Shown here: piece after piece, positions 45,988-54,242 of the stretch
Numbering within the stretch: the stretch's first letter is position 1
How the letters are laid out: every line of letters begins with the position of its first letter
Source of the DNA: Nitrospira sp. MA-1
GTDB lineage: Bacteria > Nitrospirota > Nitrospiria > Nitrospirales > UBA8639
Direction of reading: 5' to 3'
DNA: 64,000 bases
Assembly (NCBI GenBank): GCA_032139905.1
Contig: JAQJDB010000003.1
Span: 186,001-250,000, forward strand
Made by a program: the position numbers and the translations under genes
Notes under the pieces: model-generated
The model's input: the letters and a program-made list of their open reading frames with translations, nothing else
Database searches by the model: none
Told to the model about the DNA's origin: nothing

Positions 45988-48663
45988 GTGTCTGAGGTAA
46001 ATTCCGTGACATATTTGAAAGACTATACGCAGCCTGATTATTGGGTCACACATGTTGATCTGACATTTGATCTTCGCGATGGAGAAACGTTGGTCAGCGC
46101 CAAGTTACAGGTGAAAAAAAATGGCAGTCATGATCACCCGTTGGTCCTTGATGGCGAAGAACTGGAATTGCTGGAGGTGAAACTCAATGGCCTCGCGATC
46201 CCCAAGAGGGCCAATCTGACAGAAGGCTACATCGTTGATCAAAGGTCCCTTTCCCTCCAACCCACAGGTGACGCCTTTACGCTCGAAACGCATGTCAAAA
46301 TTCACCCCGAACAGAACACCGCCCTTGAAGGCCTGTATAAATCAGGGGGCAACTGGTGCACGCAATGTGAGGCCGAAGGGTTCCGGCGGATCACCTTTTT
46401 CCCCGACCGCTCGGATAATATGGCGACATACACCACGAAGATTATTGCCGATCAAATTGCGGCCCCGGTTCTCCTTTCTAACGGGAACCTCGTCGATCAT
46501 GGGCCACTGGATAATCAACGGCATTATGCGGTGTGGGAGGATCCTTTTCCCAAACCCAGTTATTTATTTGCCCTTGTCGGGGGTGACCTCGCATGCATTG
46601 ACGATACCTTCGTGACAGCCAGCGGGCGCCAAGTGATGTTGTGTATTTATGCGGATGAAAAAGACCTCGATAAACTTGATCATGCCATGGCCTCCCTGAA
46701 ACGTGCGATGACATGGGACGAAGAGGTGTATGGTCGTGAATATGATCTTGACCTGTTCAATATTGTGGCGGTTGACGATTTCAATATGGGGGCCATGGAA
46801 AACAAGTCCCTGAATATTTTCAACACGAAGTATGTGTTGGCGCATCCTTCTACGGCGACCGATGCCGATTATCAAGGAGTGGAAGGGGTGATTGCCCACG
46901 AATATTTTCACAATTGGACCGGCAACCGGGTGACATGCCGGGACTGGTTTCAGTTGTGTTTAAAAGAAGGCTTGACGGTCTTCAGGGATCAGGAATTTTC
47001 CGGGGATATGGGTTCGCAAGCGGTCAATCGTATCGATAACGTCCGAAGCCTCCGGATGAGTCAATTCCCCGAAGATGCCGGGCCGATGGCCCATCCACCA
47101 CGACCCAATCAATTTGTCACCATCAATAACTTTTACACCGCCACCGTCTACAGCAAGGGTGCGGAGCTCAATAGGATGTTGCATACCCTATTGGGCAAGG
47201 AAGATTTCCGTAAAGCGTCGGATAAGTATTTTGAACGGTTCGACGGGCAAGCGGTCACGGTTGAAGATTGGGTGCATTGTATGGAAGAGGCCTCCGGTCG
47301 GGACCTCAGCCAGTTCATGCTCTGGTACACCCAGGCAGGCACACCCACAGTGAAAGCCGATTGGTCATGGGATCAGGCGAGGCAAATGTTCACCCTCACG
47401 CTCGAACAAATTGTCCCAACCATACAGAATCAATCAAACGGTCAACCCAGACACATTCCCGTGAAATATGGATTGATAGGACCCGATGGCGAGGATGTCA
47501 GTCAAGGAATGCTGGAGCTCACGCAAGCGAAACAGACATTTACCTTCGAGAATATCCCATCTGACTCTGTCCCTTCGCTTTTCCGCCATTTTTCCGCTCC
47601 GGTCAATCTGGAGGCTCCGTATACAGACGACCAATTGCGACATCTGATGGTGCATGACCGTGATGGATTCAATCAGTGGGAAGCAGGCAATCGATTCCTC
47701 ACCACCAAACTCATGGATCAAATTGATCGTGACGAACGCGGAGAAGACATCCTCGTTGGCGAAGATGTCCTGGATTCATTTCGTAGGATTTTGCAACGAA
47801 CAGATATGGACCAGGAACTCATGAGCCTGGCTCTCAGCCTGCCCGTCTATCAGGAACTGGCTCCTAACCGGACGGTGATTAATCCGCAAGCGATTCTCAA
47901 AGTACGCAAAACATTTCTGGAAACAATCGGCCGTGAGCTTCACGATAAGTTTCTCGAGATTTACCACACCAACTATGATCCCGGGAAGGCATATGATCGT
48001 GCGGATGCCGGCCGCCGCAGCCTGCAAAACACCGCGCTCGCGTATTTGTCGCATTCAGGAGACTCAGACGTGGCCAAGCTGGCCGTGAAGCAATATAACC
48101 AGGCCAACAATATGACCGACCGCTATGCGGCTATGTCAATCATCATCAATATGGATGAGGCGCAATCCTATCGAGACGACGTGACCCAACATTTTTACAA
48201 TCAATTTGCCAATGATGCGTTAGTCGTCGATAAGTGGATGGGGGCATTCGCGAGATCACAGAACGATAATATTCTCCAGATCGTAAAAGACCTGACAGGA
48301 CATGAGGCCTTTACACACCCCACCCCGAACAGAATGCGAGCGTTGTATGGGACTTTTTCGCATGGCAACCCCAAAGGTTTTCATGCCGAAGACGGATCAG
48401 GGTATGCCTTTGTCGCGGACTTTCTCATGGAACTGGATGCCAAAAACCCCCAAGTGGCCTCAAGAATGATTGGGGCATTCGAAAAATTCCGACAACATCG
48501 ATTGGATTTACAAAACAAAATGGAAGCACAACTCCGTCGAATAGCCGAAATGAAGAGTCTTTCAACCGATCTCAGTGAAAAGCTGGAGCGGTATTTGGGT
48601 AAGGAGACATTTAGCCAGCTCAGGGCTGGGAAAGAGGATGCCAAACCACCATCTCCGGCATAA
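45988..48663 (+). CDS. pepN: Aminopeptidase N
   Basis: Zinc M1-family aminopeptidase of 891 residues that removes N-terminal residues from peptides in the cytoplasm. Exopeptidase motif GAMENKS near residue 268, zinc motif HEYFHNW at about 304 with the third ligand Glu at about 327 (KEGLTVFRDQEF). Full length and close to the E. coli enzyme type. It starts with GTG; AGGAG lies 8 nt before it, while the nearby ATG at 45983 is in another frame. Confidence 0.95.
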   Translation: MSEVNSVTYLKDYTQPDYWVTHVDLTFDLRDGETLVSAKLQVKKNGSHDHPLVLDGEELELLEVKLNGLAIPKRANLTEGYIVDQRSLSLQPTGDAFTLETHVKIHPEQNTALEGLYKSGGNWCTQCEAEGFRRITFFPDRSDNMATYTTKIIADQIAAPVLLSNGNLVDHGPLDNQRHYAVWEDPFPKPSYLFALVGGDLACIDDTFVTASGRQVMLCIYADEKDLDKLDHAMASLKRAMTWDEEVYGREYDLDLFNIVAVDDFNMGAMENKSLNIFNTKYVLAHPSTATDADYQGVEGVIAHEYFHNWTGNRVTCRDWFQLCLKEGLTVFRDQEFSGDMGSQAVNRIDNVRSLRMSQFPEDAGPMAHPPRPNQFVTINNFYTATVYSKGAELNRMLHTLLGKEDFRKASDKYFERFDGQAVTVEDWVHCMEEASGRDLSQFMLWYTQAGTPTVKADWSWDQARQMFTLTLEQIVPTIQNQSNGQPRHIPVKYGLIGPDGEDVSQGMLELTQAKQTFTFENIPSDSVPSLFRHFSAPVNLEAPYTDDQLRHLMVHDRDGFNQWEAGNRFLTTKLMDQIDRDERGEDILVGEDVLDSFRRILQRTDMDQELMSLALSLPVYQELAPNRTVINPQAILKVRKTFLETIGRELHDKFLEIYHTNYDPGKAYDRADAGRRSLQNTALAYLSHSGDSDVAKLAVKQYNQANNMTDRYAAMSIIINMDEAQSYRDDVTQHFYNQFANDALVVDKWMGAFARSQNDNILQIVKDLTGHEAFTHPTPNRMRALYGTFSHGNPKGFHAEDGSGYAFVADFLMELDAKNPQVASRMIGAFEKFRQHRLDLQNKMEAQLRRIAEMKSLSTDLSEKLERYLGKETFSQLRAGKEDAKPPSPA

Positions 48664-48825
48664 ACATGAGAGCAGGGTTGAAGACAGACAGGGCGAAAAG
48701 TTGAGCGAGTCCTATCAATCAATTCCTCCCCAATCCTGCCATTTCCTAATCGAAGCCCATGCTCCGCCTCCGTCATTCCCGACATCCATCATCGGGCATC
48801 CCTCTAAACTTCCTCCTCCTCACCT

Positions 48826-49005
48826 TCAGGTCGGCTACCCGGGCTGACGTTTAATTTGTGAGGCGGACCTTGTTTGAGCCCTGCGAGTTGGGCCGCCCTC
48901 CCTGCTCCCACGTCAGCAAGATTTTATGGGGCCGACCTGGGTGAGATTGGTTTTGGCCACTTTTGCCGAAACAAAAGTGGCTCGTCGTTCGGGGCCGAAA
49001 CCCCA
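48826..49005 (+). repeat. Family-1 structured repeat, copy R1 (divergent long stem)
   Basis: The long stem uses different sequence from the other copies: AGGTCGGC (48828-48835) with GCCGACCT (48931-48938), then GCTGACGT (48843-48850) with ACGTCAGC (48910-48917), around the usual GAGC...GCGAGTT apex. Hairpin 2: CCACTTTTG (48957-48965), loop CCGAAA, CAAAAGTGG (48972-48980). Confidence 0.85.
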
Positions 49006-49082
49006 CCATTCATACCTCGCGCCATCCTTCCTCCGCTCATCACTCTTGCATAAAAGTCTCGCAACGGTTCTTCTCCTATCTT

Positions 49083-49275
49083 CCGACGCCTGCCGGCTGG
49101 CCCTAGGGAGGGACGCTGTTCGAATTTAGCGGACCTTGTTTGAGCAGAGCGAGTTGGTCCGCTCTTCTAAAGGTTTGCGTCCCTCCTCTTCAATAAGGCC
49201 AGACGGGGCGTCAATGGTTTTGGCCACTTTTGCCGAAACAAAAGTGGCTCGTCGTTCGGGGACGAAACCCCGGCA
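49083..49275 (+). repeat. Family-1 structured repeat, copy R2
   Basis: Typical copy: GACGCC opens at 49085, GGAGGGACGC...GCGTCCCTCC stem, GCGGACC...GGTCCGC inner stem around TTGTTTGAGC...GCGAGTT, closing GGCGTC near 49207, then the CCGAAA hairpin with CCACTTTTG arms and a CGGGG...CCCCG hairpin. Confidence 0.85.
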
Positions 49276-49354
49276 TACATCAAACATTCAAATCACCCTC
49301 CAAATTTTTGGCATCGAGCAGCAGACAAATTAAGAACAGGTTTCCTCAATCCAG

Positions 49355-49465
49355 CACCTTCAGATCAGCCAACCAGGCTAACGCTTATCACCAGGCGGAC
49401 TTTGTCTGATTATTGCAAGTTGGTCCGCCGTCTGCGTGTTTGCCTCGGTACGCTTTCATGTTGAT
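49355..49465 (+). repeat. Partial family-1 module before R3
   Basis: CAGATCAGCCAACCAGGCTAACGC, GGCGGAC and GTTGGTCCGCC remain, then GTTTGCCTCGGTACGCTTTC. Its right half has been lost or replaced by the start of R3. The same partial module precedes R5 and R8. Confidence 0.6.
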
Positions 49466-49655
49466 CCGACGCCTGCCGGCTGGCCCCAAGGAGGGACGCT
49501 CTTAGCAGCTGGCGGACCTTGTTTGAGCCTTGCGAGTTGGGCCGCTCTTCAGAGTTGGCGTCCCTCCCCTCCAATGAGGCCAGACGGGGCGTCAATGGTT
49601 TTGGCCACTTTTGCCGAAACAAAAGTGGCTCGTCATTCGGGGACGAAACCCCGAC
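49466..49655 (+). repeat. Family-1 structured repeat, copy R3
   Basis: Typical full copy with both short hairpins; apex GTTTGAGCCTTGCGAGTT. Confidence 0.85.
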
Positions 49656-49677
49656 ATCCATTCCCTGAAAAAAATGT

Positions 49678-50820
49678 CTATTGGCGGGTAACCGTTTTCG
49701 GAGAGGAGTCAGGCGTTGCGGTATCAAGATACGGATAATCCGTATATCCCCGGGCATCTCCCCCATAAAAGGTAGCGCGGTCATAGGGATTGAGAGGACC
49801 CCCCAAACGAAAGCGATCGGGAAGATCCGGATTGGCGATAAATAACCGGCCAAACGCCACGGCATCGGCATGGCGGGCGTGAATCACGGATTCAGCAGTT
49901 TCCTGAGTAAAGCCACCGGCGGCAATGACCGGTCCGCCGAATAAACCCTTAAAACGGGAAGAGGCATCGGGAGCATTGGGATCAAGCGCATTCGTATCGC
50001 TGCGCTGATTCGCACGGGGTTCCACGATGTGCAGATAAGCCAGCTTTCTTTTGCCAAGCTCCACCGCGACATGCGAGAACAGCGCCTGGGGATCACTATC
50101 GCGGATGTCGGCCGACACACCCCATGGCGCAATCCTCACCCCGACGCGGTCGTGGCCGAACACCCCCGTCACCTGTTCGACAATCTCAAGCAGAAACCGC
50201 GTGCGATTTTCAATGGACCCGCCATAGGCATCCTCGCGCCGGTTCGTATGATCCTGCAGAAATTGATCAATGAGATAGCCATTAGCGGAATGAATCTCGA
50301 CACCATCAAATCCGGCCGTCAGCCCATGCTCGGCCGCCTTGCGGAAATCACCGATAATCTCTTCAATTTCCCCAAGGGTCAGCGCGCGAGGGGTTTCGAA
50401 GGGAACGACATTGCCCTGCCGGTCCATATGATTGCCCGCCGCAACAACAGCCGAGGGAGCGCCGGGCAGCCGTCCGCCCGGCTGCATCGAACTGTGGGAA
50501 ATACGTCCGGTGTGCCAAATCTGCGAAAAGATAAAGCCCTGCTTGGCATGCACCGCCTCGGTCACCCCGTGCCAGCCCCTCACCTGATCCGCCGTATAAA
50601 TCCCCGGCGCACCGGGATAGCCACGGGCCTGTTCAGAGGTATCCGTCGCCTCGGTGATAATGAGCCCGCCGTCGCTCGCCCGTTGCCCATAATATTCCGC
50701 ATTCAGCCCGTGGGGAACGTCATCCGGTTGCTGACTGCGAAGCCGGGTCAAGGGTGCCATCACCACCCGATGCTTGAGAAGAATCGCCCCAAGGTTAAGG
50801 GGTTGAAAAAGTGCCGACAT
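49678..50820 (-). CDS. Old-yellow-enzyme-type alkene reductase
   Basis: FMN-dependent NADH:flavin oxidoreductase of the OYE/NemA family, 380 residues; reduces activated C=C bonds or nitro compounds. It starts MSALFQPLNLGAILLKHRVVMAPLTR, has the substrate-binding pair in EIHSANGYLIDQFL (His and Asn), the GGSIENR loop and the GFTQETA phosphate segment near the end. Physiological substrate unknown. Solitary, embedded between repeats R3 and R4. Confidence 0.93.
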   Translation of the reverse strand: MSALFQPLNLGAILLKHRVVMAPLTRLRSQQPDDVPHGLNAEYYGQRASDGGLIITEATDTSEQARGYPGAPGIYTADQVRGWHGVTEAVHAKQGFIFSQIWHTGRISHSSMQPGGRLPGAPSAVVAAGNHMDRQGNVVPFETPRALTLGEIEEIIGDFRKAAEHGLTAGFDGVEIHSANGYLIDQFLQDHTNRREDAYGGSIENRTRFLLEIVEQVTGVFGHDRVGVRIAPWGVSADIRDSDPQALFSHVAVELGKRKLAYLHIVEPRANQRSDTNALDPNAPDASSRFKGLFGGPVIAAGGFTQETAESVIHARHADAVAFGRLFIANPDLPDRFRLGGPLNPYDRATFYGGDARGYTDYPYLDTATPDSSPKTVTRQ

Positions 50821-50935
50821 ACCAAACTCCTGTTCAAAGTAATTTCAACCAATCGCCGTTATGGAAATTTACCATATCGACGGGAAAATCCGTAAATGGC
50901 GAACTAGGAAAAAAGCATCGCTTATCAAAAATGGC

Positions 50936-51124
50936 CAGGTCCCGTCCCCGCAGACGAGGTCCTTTTCTTTCGGGAAAAGGACCCAAAACCATTGATGCCT
51001 CGTCTGGCCACATTCAGATGAAGTGAACGCAGCCTTCAGGAGGGCGGACCAACTCGCAAGGCTCAAACAAGGCCCGCCGTTTCATTCGGGCGTTCACTTC
51101 TGGAGGCAGCCGCCAGGCATCCGG
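50936..51124 (-). repeat. Family-1 structured repeat, copy R4 (minus orientation)
   Basis: Divergent copy whose stems have changed on both sides. Long stem GTGAACGC (51023-51030) with GCGTTCAC (51090-51097) instead of GGGACGC/GCGTCCC; outer GATGCC (50994-50999) with GGCATC (51116-51121) instead of GACGCC/GGCGTC; hairpin 2 GGTCCTTTTC (50958-50967) and GAAAAGGACC (50974-50983). Hairpin 3 has degenerated. Confidence 0.85.
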
Positions 51125-51248
51125 ATTGGGTAATAAAAATAAAAGAGAAAAAATTCGGAGTACAGGGTTAAGGTGGGAGTGGGGGGGAATGCAAAGCATG
51201 CCCCCAATCAATGGTAGCCGAAATTGAAAGAAGCCTTACCTAGCCTAT

Positions 51249-51363
51249 CACCTCCAGGTCGGCCAACCAGGCTGACGCCAAAATTCGACAAGCGAACCGT
51301 TGATCCAACGCCTGTGAGTTGGGCGCCCTCCGTGGGTTTGCCTCGGTACGCTTTCATGTTGAT
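51249..51363 (+). repeat. Partial family-1 module before R5
   Basis: CAGGTCGGCCAACCAGGCTG arm then GAGTTGGGCGCCCTCCGTG and GTTTGCCTCGGTACGCTTTC. Same type as 49355-49465. Confidence 0.6.
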
Positions 51364-51553
51364 CCGACGCCTGCCGGCTGGCCCTAGGGAGGGACGCTCT
51401 TCGCATTTGGCGGACCTTGTTTGAGCAGAGCGAGTTGGTCCGCTCTTCTAAAGGTTGGCGTCCCTCCCCTCCAATGAGGCCAGACGGGGCGTCAATGGTT
51501 TTGGCCACTTTTGCCGAAACAAAAGTGGCTCGTCGTTCGGGGGCGAAACCCCG
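51364..51553 (+). repeat. Family-1 structured repeat, copy R5
   Basis: Typical full copy, near identical to R2 in the apex (GTTTGAGCAGAGCGAGTT). Confidence 0.85.
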
Positions 51554-51665
51554 AATCCCTTGACCTCGCCTGCCGGTCCGAAACCCCACCACCCATTCCT
51601 CGGGTCATCCTTCCTCCGCTCATCACTCTTGCATAAAAGTCTCGCAACGGTTCTTCTCCTATGTT

Positions 51666-51855
51666 CCGACGCCTGCCGGCTGGTCCCAGGGAGGGACGCT
51701 CTTCTCAGCTAGCGGACCTTGTTTGAGCCCGGCGAGTTGGGCCGCTCTTCTCCGATTAGCGTCCCTCCGCTCCAATGAGGCCAGACGGGGCGTCAATGGT
51801 TTTGGCCACTTTTGCCGAAACAAAAGTGGCTCGGCTGCCGGGCCGAAACCCGGCA
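51666..51855 (+). repeat. Family-1 structured repeat, copy R6
   Basis: Typical copy with hairpin 3 as GCCGGG, CCGAAA, CCCGGC instead of the CGGGG-CCCCG type. Confidence 0.85.
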
Positions 51856-51931
51856 TTGACCAAACCTTCACATCATGCCCGACATAATTCATGGGGCAAC
51901 AATCCCCTTCTGCCGACAATCAAAAATGGCA

Positions 51932-51960
51932 TTGACTTATATGCATCACTAGTGCATATT
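51932..51960 (+). promoter_or_regulatory. vapBC promoter with operator in the spacer
   Basis: TTGACT (51932-51937), 17-nt spacer, CATATT (51955-51960). The inverted repeat ATATGCA (51939-51945), TCACTAG, TGCATAT (51953-51959) fills the spacer and overlaps the -10 box, so VapBC binding would block polymerase. The start site would be about 51967, at or next to the vapB ATG. Confidence 0.65.
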
Positions 51961-51967
51961 CATACAT

Positions 51968-52168
51968 ATGAGAACGACTTTAAATATTGACAATGACCTG
52001 CTAAAAAAAGCCTCGAAATTAACCGGCATTGAGGAAAAAACCGCATTAGTTCGGTTAGGGCTTGAGGCGCTTATTTCCAAAGAGGCAGCCCACCGCTTGG
52101 CCCAACTTGGAGGATCAGAAAGGCAACTGAAGTTGCCTCCGCGACGGCGATCAATCCCCAAGCCATGA
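51968..52168 (+). CDS. vapB: VapB-family antitoxin
   Basis: A 66-residue antitoxin of the VapB (DUF2191) type: MRTTLNIDNDLLKKASKLTG, KTALVRLGLEALI, then a loosely folded basic tail (KLPPRRRSIPKP) that would neutralise VapC. No ribosome site precedes the ATG and the predicted transcript start lies right beside it, so it may be read from a leaderless mRNA. Overlaps vapC by 4 nt (ATGA). Confidence 0.85.
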   Translation: MRTTLNIDNDLLKKASKLTGIEEKTALVRLGLEALISKEAAHRLAQLGGSERQLKLPPRRRSIPKP

Positions 52169-52527
52169 TTCTCGTCGACACCTCCATCTGGGTGAACCAT
52201 CTCAGAGCAGGAAGTCCCCGTCTGGTATCCTTCCTCCAGGAAAGTTTGGTCCTAACCCATTCCGCTGTCATTGGAGAACTGGCGTGCGGAATGTTAAAAA
52301 ATCGTTTCGAGATCTTAGCGTTACTCCAGGCGCTTCCTAAGGCTCAAATAGCCGACGATCACGAAGTCCTTCACTTACTGGAAACTCAAAAATTATATGG
52401 AGCAGGACTGGGATGGGTCGACTGTCATCTCCTGGCTTCCGCTCAACTAACAGGGTGTGGCATGTGGACTGCTGATGGTGCTCTTCAAAAAGCTGCAATT
52501 AAACTACATCTTCAAGTCTACGAATAA
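52165..52527 (+). CDS. vapC: VapC-family PIN-domain toxin
   Basis: A 120-residue PIN-domain ribonuclease. Acidic active-site residues are visible: LVDTSIWV (first Asp), GELACG (Glu), WVDCHLLASA (Asp) and WTADGAL (Asp). VapC toxins cut tRNA or rRNA; the target is not predictable. Complete. Confidence 0.88.
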   Translation: MILVDTSIWVNHLRAGSPRLVSFLQESLVLTHSAVIGELACGMLKNRFEILALLQALPKAQIADDHEVLHLLETQKLYGAGLGWVDCHLLASAQLTGCGMWTADGALQKAAIKLHLQVYE

Positions 52528-52618
52528 ACCCCATCCTTCCGATCCACTTCTTCCCCTCCATCCTTCCTGTAGTCCTCCTTTTTTTTCATGGAAGTGCCAA
52601 ATATATTCTTTCCTACAT

Positions 52619-52912
52619 TCCGACGCCTGCCGGCTGGTCCCAGGGAGGGACGCTCTTCGCATTTGGCGGACCTTGTTTGAGCCATGGGAATTAATTCCCC
52701 CTTCCTCTCTCAGCTCCCCCGGCCTGGTGGTATGGCCGAGCAGTGCAACCGGCACCGGAAAAAAGGCGGGCAGTGTCCGAGCGCAGCGAGTTTGCCCGCC
52801 GCCGGTGGCGGTGCACTGCGCAGGGCACCCGAAGGGCCATGCCACGGCCAACATGGTTTTGGCTACTTTTGCCGAAACAAAAGTGGCTCGTCGTTCGGGG
52901 GCGAAACCCCGG
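52619..52912 (+). repeat. Family-1 repeat R7, chimeric long copy
   Basis: Begins like a normal copy (GACGCC, GGAGGGACGCTCTT, GCGGACCTTGTTTGAGCC), then switches after about 52684 to a second hairpin type: GGTATGGCC...GGCCATGCC outer, GGCGGGCA...TGCCCGCC inner, apex GTGTCCGAGCGCAGCGAGTT. It ends with the usual hairpin 2 (GCTACTTTTG/CAAAAGTGGC, with G-U pair) and hairpin 3. Confidence 0.8.
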
Positions 52913-53104
52913 TATCCACCTATCCCTCATTCCTGCGATTGCTGACAGGACTCTCGGTCAAAGAAATGACATCTGACAGAGAGTTGCTAAGGAGAAGATG
53001 GTGCTGATGGAAATATGTGCAGAACATCGCCAGGCTCCAGACTCACATGAATGACCCAGTTGAAAGATCAAAACTTGGCCTGCAATTACCCGGAAGGCAA
53101 CTTC

Positions 53105-53113
53105 TGGTATACT
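53105..53113 (+). promoter_or_regulatory. Extended -10 promoter of hicBA
   Basis: TGGTATACT: TATACT (53108-53113) with a TG extension one base upstream, 39 nt before the hicB ATG. No clear -35 box; extended -10 promoters can do without. Confidence 0.45.
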
Positions 53114-53151
53114 TTAGCCACATCAACAGTGCTATCAATGGGGAGGTCAGC

Positions 53152-53355
53152 ATGGAATATCCAATCGTTATCGAACAAGACCCTGAAGCCGGGGGGTATG
53201 TCGTCTATTGTCCCACGTTAAAAGGGTGTGTTTCACAAGGGGAGACTGAGGAAGAAGCCCTGGATAATATCAAGGATGCCATTAAGACCTACCTCGAAAG
53301 TATTGAAGATTTAAAACGACGAAAGAAGCTGCGGACCGTCGAAGTCACGGTATGA
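53152..53355 (+). CDS. hicB: HicB-family antitoxin
   Basis: A 67-residue HicB-like protein: MEYPIVIEQDPEAGGYVVYC, LKGCVSQGETEEEALDNIKDAI. ATG at 53152 follows GGGAGG (53141-53146) at 5 nt; the longer frame to 53017 has no start signal. It lacks a C-terminal DNA-binding domain, the compact form of HicB. Order antitoxin-then-toxin, 4-nt overlap with hicA. Confidence 0.88.
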   Translation: MEYPIVIEQDPEAGGYVVYCPTLKGCVSQGETEEEALDNIKDAIKTYLESIEDLKRRKKLRTVEVTV

Positions 53356-53564
53356 CCAAACTCCCGCAGGTCTCTCATGAACGCGTCGTGAGAGCCCTCA
53401 AGCGTGCAGGATTTTACCTCCTTCGAGAAGGCAAGCACATTTCCATGACCGACGATAAACATATCGTCATCATTCCTCGCCAGCATGTCATCAAACCGGG
53501 CACATTGAAACAGATCCTGGACGCGGCGGAAATATCCTCCGAACAGTTCCGGGAACTTCTCTAG
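53352..53564 (+). CDS. hicA: HicA-family toxin
   Basis: A 70-residue double-stranded-RNA-binding-like mRNA interferase (KRAGFYLLREGKHISM, then IVIIPRQHVIKPGTLKQIL). The catalytic His in the G-x-H segment (EGKHISM) is present. Complete. Confidence 0.88.
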   Translation: MTKLPQVSHERVVRALKRAGFYLLREGKHISMTDDKHIVIIPRQHVIKPGTLKQILDAAEISSEQFRELL

Positions 53565-53645
53565 CTCGCCGTCTCATCGCAATTTTCACCAGCAACCATT
53601 CCTCATCCGTCATCACGCACCATTCTTCACATCTGACCCACCACC

Positions 53646-54052
53646 TGCAGGTCGGCCAACCGAACTGTCGCTCAAATCAACAGGCGTACCGTTCATCCAA
53701 CGCCTGCCGGTTGGCCAAAGGTGGGAAGCTCTTATCCGTTGCGGACCTTGTGTGAGCCCTGCAAGTTGGTCCGCCCTCCATGAGTTTCCCTCGGTACGCT
53801 TTCATGTTGATCCGACGCCTGCCGGTTGGCCAAAAGGAGGGACGCTCTTCTGAGCTAGCGGACCTTGTGTGAGCCATGGGAATTAATTCACCCTTCCTCT
53901 CTCAGCTCCCCCGGCCTGGTGGTATGGCCGAGCGGTGCAACCGGCACCGGAAAAAGGCGGGCAGTGTCCGAGCCCTTCGACGTTGGCGAAGGATAAACTC
54001 CGCGAGTTGGTCCACCGTCCGTGAATTTGTCTCGGTACGCTTTAATTTTGAT
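53646..54052 (+). repeat. Family-1 mosaic repeat R8
   Basis: A chain of truncated modules: CAGGTCGGCCAACCG start, an inner GCGGACC/GGTCCGC hairpin with GTGTGAGCCCTGCAAGTT apex, a broken second copy, then the GGTATGGCC type, shared with R7, with an expanded apex (GAGCCCTTCGACG...GCGAGTT). Hairpins 2 and 3 are absent. Confidence 0.7.
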
Positions 54053-54242
54053 CCGACGCCTGCCGGCTGGCCCCAGGGAGGACGCTCTTATCCGTTGCGG
54101 ACCTTGTTTGAGCCCGGCGAGTTGGGCCGCTCTTCTCCAATTAGCGTCCCTCCCCTCCAATGTGACCAGACGGGGCGTCAATGGTTTTGGCTACTTTTGC
54201 CGAAACAAAAGTGGCTCGACCGCCGGGGCGAAACCCGGCATC
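54053..54242 (+). repeat. Family-1 structured repeat, copy R9
   Basis: Full copy with GCTACTTTTG...CAAAAGTGGC hairpin 2 and GCCGGG...CCCGGC hairpin 3. Confidence 0.85.

Larger units (their letters stand above)
48664..49677. other. Repeat-filled non-coding stretch
   Basis: A 1-kb gap downstream of pepN made almost wholly of family-1 elements R1, R2 and R3 and their spacers. No gene is supported here. A 70-nt spacer around 49010-49082 (with CATCACTCTTGCATAAAAG) recurs at about 51595-51665. Confidence 0.6.
50821..51967. other. Repeat-filled non-coding stretch
   Basis: Holds repeats R4, R5 and R6 and partial modules, with the vapB promoter at its end. No gene is supported. Confidence 0.55.
52528..53151. 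other. Intergenic stretch with chimeric repeat R7 and the hicB promoter
   Basis: Between vapC and hicB. Mostly repeat R7 (52619-52912). The last 240 nt hold the hicBA promoter region. Confidence 0.45.

Noticed and set aside
48826-54242. CRISPR array
   Set aside because: Repeats are 180-290 nt with long hairpins, irregular distances and both orientations; there are no short direct repeats with uniform spacers and no cas genes.
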